Shown: one piece after another, positions 5,702 to 6,691 of the stretch | Position numbering within the stretch: position 1 is the first letter of the stretch | Layout of the letters: every line of letters begins with the position of its first letter | From: Deltaproteobacteria bacterium RIFOXYD12_FULL_50_9 | GTDB lineage: Bacteria > Desulfobacterota > Desulfobulbia > Desulfobulbales > CALZHT01 | Length of the DNA stretch: 6,691 bases | Assembly (NCBI GenBank): GCA_001799225.1 | Contig: MGTA01000098.1 | Location: 1 to 6,691, forward strand | Reading direction: 5' to 3' | Made by a program: the position numbers and the translations under genes | Notes under the pieces: model-generated | What the model saw: only the letters and a program-made list of their open reading frames with translations | Told to the model about the DNA's origin: nothing | The model's database searches: none

Positions 5702-6033
5702 TTTCTTTGCTCCTGATGGTTTTTCCAAAATCTCTGGGCGATTTCGACATCGCGTTGTTGAGTCCGTTTGTGGCCGCCGCACAAAAGAAGAATAATCGTT
5801 CCGGCATCAATCGCATAATAAACTCTGTAACCGGGACCATGGTCAATCTTCAGTTCCACAACACCTTCGCCGACATTGCGGACTGGACCAAAGTTTCCTG
5901 CTTTCACCCGTGTCAAGCGGGCGCGGATGCGTACCGCTGCTATTTGGTCGCGTAAACCCTGTAGCCATTCTCTGAATGGCTTGTTCCCTTGTTCGTCGGT
6001 GTAATACGCTATTCGGTATGGTTCTGTAGGCAT
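5698..6033 (-). CDS. RelE-superfamily toxin, Gp49/HI1419-like (COG3657 type), right operon
   Basis: This 111-residue toxin has the complete pattern: YRIAYYTDEQGNKPFREWLQ (6-25), KAGNFGPVRNVGEGVVELKI (44-63), DHGPGYRVYYAI (64-75), IILLLCGGHKRTQQRDVEIA (80-99) and a final helix FWKNHQEQ. It shares the fold and the GPGYRVY and GGxKxxQQ(K/R)D motifs with the left toxin, but the rest differs widely, so the two operons are not a recent duplication. ATG at 6033-6031 is the only family-like start. It lies seven bases after the -10 box with no ribosome binding site, which suggests a leaderless message. The stop overlaps the antitoxin start by ATGA. Confidence 0.9.
   Translation of the reverse strand: MPTEPYRIAYYTDEQGNKPFREWLQGLRDQIAAVRIRARLTRVKAGNFGPVRNVGEGVVELKIDHGPGYRVYYAIDAGTIILLLCGGHKRTQQRDVEIAQRFWKNHQEQRK
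5710..5714 (-). promoter_or_regulatory. Ribosome binding site that fixes the right antitoxin start
   Basis: AGGAG on the minus strand lies 8 bases before ATG 5701, inside the last codons of the toxin gene. This supports the 101-residue antitoxin over the longer frame starting at 5782. Confidence 0.7.
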
Positions 6034-6040
6034 TATCGAT

Positions 6041-6069
6041 ATTGTAAGTTATATCTTACAGCAAGTCAA
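6041..6069 (-). promoter_or_regulatory. Sigma70 promoter of the right toxin-antitoxin operon
   Basis: On the minus strand, TTGACT (6069-6064) and TACAAT (6046-6041) are each 5/6 matches, separated by exactly 17 bases. The -10 ends seven bases before the toxin ATG, so the transcript should begin at or within about two bases of the start codon. An 18-bp inverted repeat covers the -10 and spacer. Confidence 0.75.
6043..6060. promoter_or_regulatory. Operator: 18-bp inverted repeat over the right promoter
   Basis: TGTAAG and CTTACA are perfect 6-bp arms around TTATAT. The element covers four bases of the -10 box and most of the spacer, so a protein bound there would block RNA polymerase. The antitoxin or the HigA protein of the same operon is the obvious candidate repressor. 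Confidence 0.7.
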
Positions 6070-6365
6070 ATAATTCAATAGATGAGGATTCGTGCTCATG
6101 CTGCAATGATGGCTGAAGCAATGCCGAATGGGGTCTGGGCACGACAACTAAATGATATGACAGTGTAATGCTGATTTATGCGTTCTGTAACTAGTTGATA
6201 TTATTAGACCACATAATCGATTTTTGGGGCTGAAACGAAAATTAAGCAATGCCGACAATAACTGTCAAATTTTCATGGCCAGAGCATTAACAGGAAAACG
6301 CTATCATAATGTGATTGCGATTTTAAAATCCTCGCATAGATCCAAAGAGCGATTAATTTAATTGC
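6070..6365. other. Gene-free stretch between recB and the right operon
   Basis: Only two short frames with ATG starts are present on plus: 28 codons at 6082-6168 and 28 codons at 6275-6361. Neither resembles a known family. GATTTTAAAATC is a perfect palindrome near 6319-6330, but no T-tract follows on the minus strand, so recB termination is not shown. There is no recD start on the minus strand after the recB stop. Confidence 0.5.
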
Positions 6366-6691
6366 CTAAAACAAATTTTTACGATCCGGGAGCAGCAGAC
6401 TGCTTAATTCCCGAATCAGCTCGGCCTTCGGCAAATCATAAAAAATGCCGCAATCCGGTCCCTGCCGGATATCGACTCCCCGCAAAAACACATAATAGAC
6501 CCCGCCGAAATCCCGCTCGTAGGAGTAGCCCGGCAACCGCAGGGCCAGATGCTGATTGAGCGCCACCGTGTAGATGAGATACTGGAGGGTATAGAGTTCA
6601 GACTGCATTACCTGGCGCAAGCGATCAGGGCGATAATCATTCAGGCTTGGCCCCAGAAAGTTGGATTTCCAGTCGAGCAGATAGTACCTAC
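6366..6691 (-). CDS. recB: RecB, C-terminal nuclease end (exonuclease V beta subunit), partial
   Basis: The last 107 residues of RecB are present; the gene runs off the right edge. RecB is the helicase-nuclease subunit of RecBCD, which processes double-strand breaks and degrades linear foreign DNA in the cytoplasm. The fragment begins RYYLLDWKSNFLG, which holds the nuclease D-x-K motif (Asp codon 6674-6672, Lys codon 6668-6666). It continues YTLQYLIYTVALNQHLALRL, then YSYERDFGGVYYVFLRGVD, the conserved C-terminal signature, and ends PDRKNLF at TAG. The end looks intact. recD is not found directly downstream, where it overlaps recB in many species. Confidence 0.93.
   Translation of the reverse strand, partial: RYYLLDWKSNFLGPSLNDYRPDRLRQVMQSELYTLQYLIYTVALNQHLALRLPGYSYERDFGGVYYVFLRGVDIRQGPDCGIFYDLPKAELIRELSSLLLPDRKNLF

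Noticed and set aside
5702..5782. 27-codon N-terminal extension of the right antitoxin
   Set aside because: It overlaps the toxin coding end, is Arg/Pro-rich and unlike the family. AGGAG before ATG 5701 and the ATGA overlap support the shorter start.
6082..6361. Two 28-codon frames (6082-6168 and 6275-6361) as small genes or recD remnants
   Set aside because: They have no ribosome binding sites, no family likeness and the wrong strand for recD. Such short frames are expected by chance.

Overview
The window looks like an accessory, gene-gain region of a Gram-negative bacterium, most likely a beta- or gammaproteobacterium. The best anchor is the 3' end of recB on the minus strand at the right edge. 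The HI1419/HI1420-type toxin-antitoxin pairs and the HigA-type regulator also fit Proteobacteria. I cannot name a genus. No rRNA, tRNA, transposase or CRISPR array is visible.

Left part (1-572, plus strand): the C-terminal end of an unrecognised gene overlaps, by ATGA, a gene of the TumE/DUF6516 toxin family. The TumE-like gene is split by a one-base frame change at about 300. The change falls exactly on a T TTA AAG heptamer, so it is either a single-base deletion (pseudogene) or a programmed -1 frameshift. Positions 573-1066 hold no gene. They do hold a perfect TTGACA box, two A/T-rich dyads and a weak terminator-like hairpin, which together could mark a small RNA or a leader.

Middle (1067-4222, plus strand): a 379-residue HEPN-type protein with an R-x4-H motif is preceded by a 20-codon leader ORF that has a good ribosome binding site and overlaps its start by ATGA. 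It is followed, after a GC-rich hairpin, by a 615-residue protein. That protein has seven tandem zinc-ribbon-like repeats of about 68 residues and a C-terminal GIY-YIG-like nuclease domain. The first is a probable RNase-type defence or abortive-infection protein. The second is probably a site-specific or homing-type DNA endonuclease.

Right part (4353-6033): two toxin-antitoxin operons of the same broad class (Gp49/HI1419-like RelE-superfamily toxin first, HI1420-like HTH antitoxin second) face each other. The left one is on plus and the right one on minus. The right operon carries a third gene, a complete HigA-family antitoxin with no HigB next to it. Both promoters place the -10 box only 6-7 nt from the toxin ATG, which suggests leaderless toxin mRNAs. 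The right promoter is covered by an 18-bp inverted repeat that is a strong operator candidate.

Right edge (6366-6691, minus strand): the recB C-terminus, including its D-x-K nuclease motif. recD, which often follows recB directly, is not present in the roughly 330 bases downstream. The toxin-antitoxin and nuclease genes therefore lie where the next rec gene might be expected.
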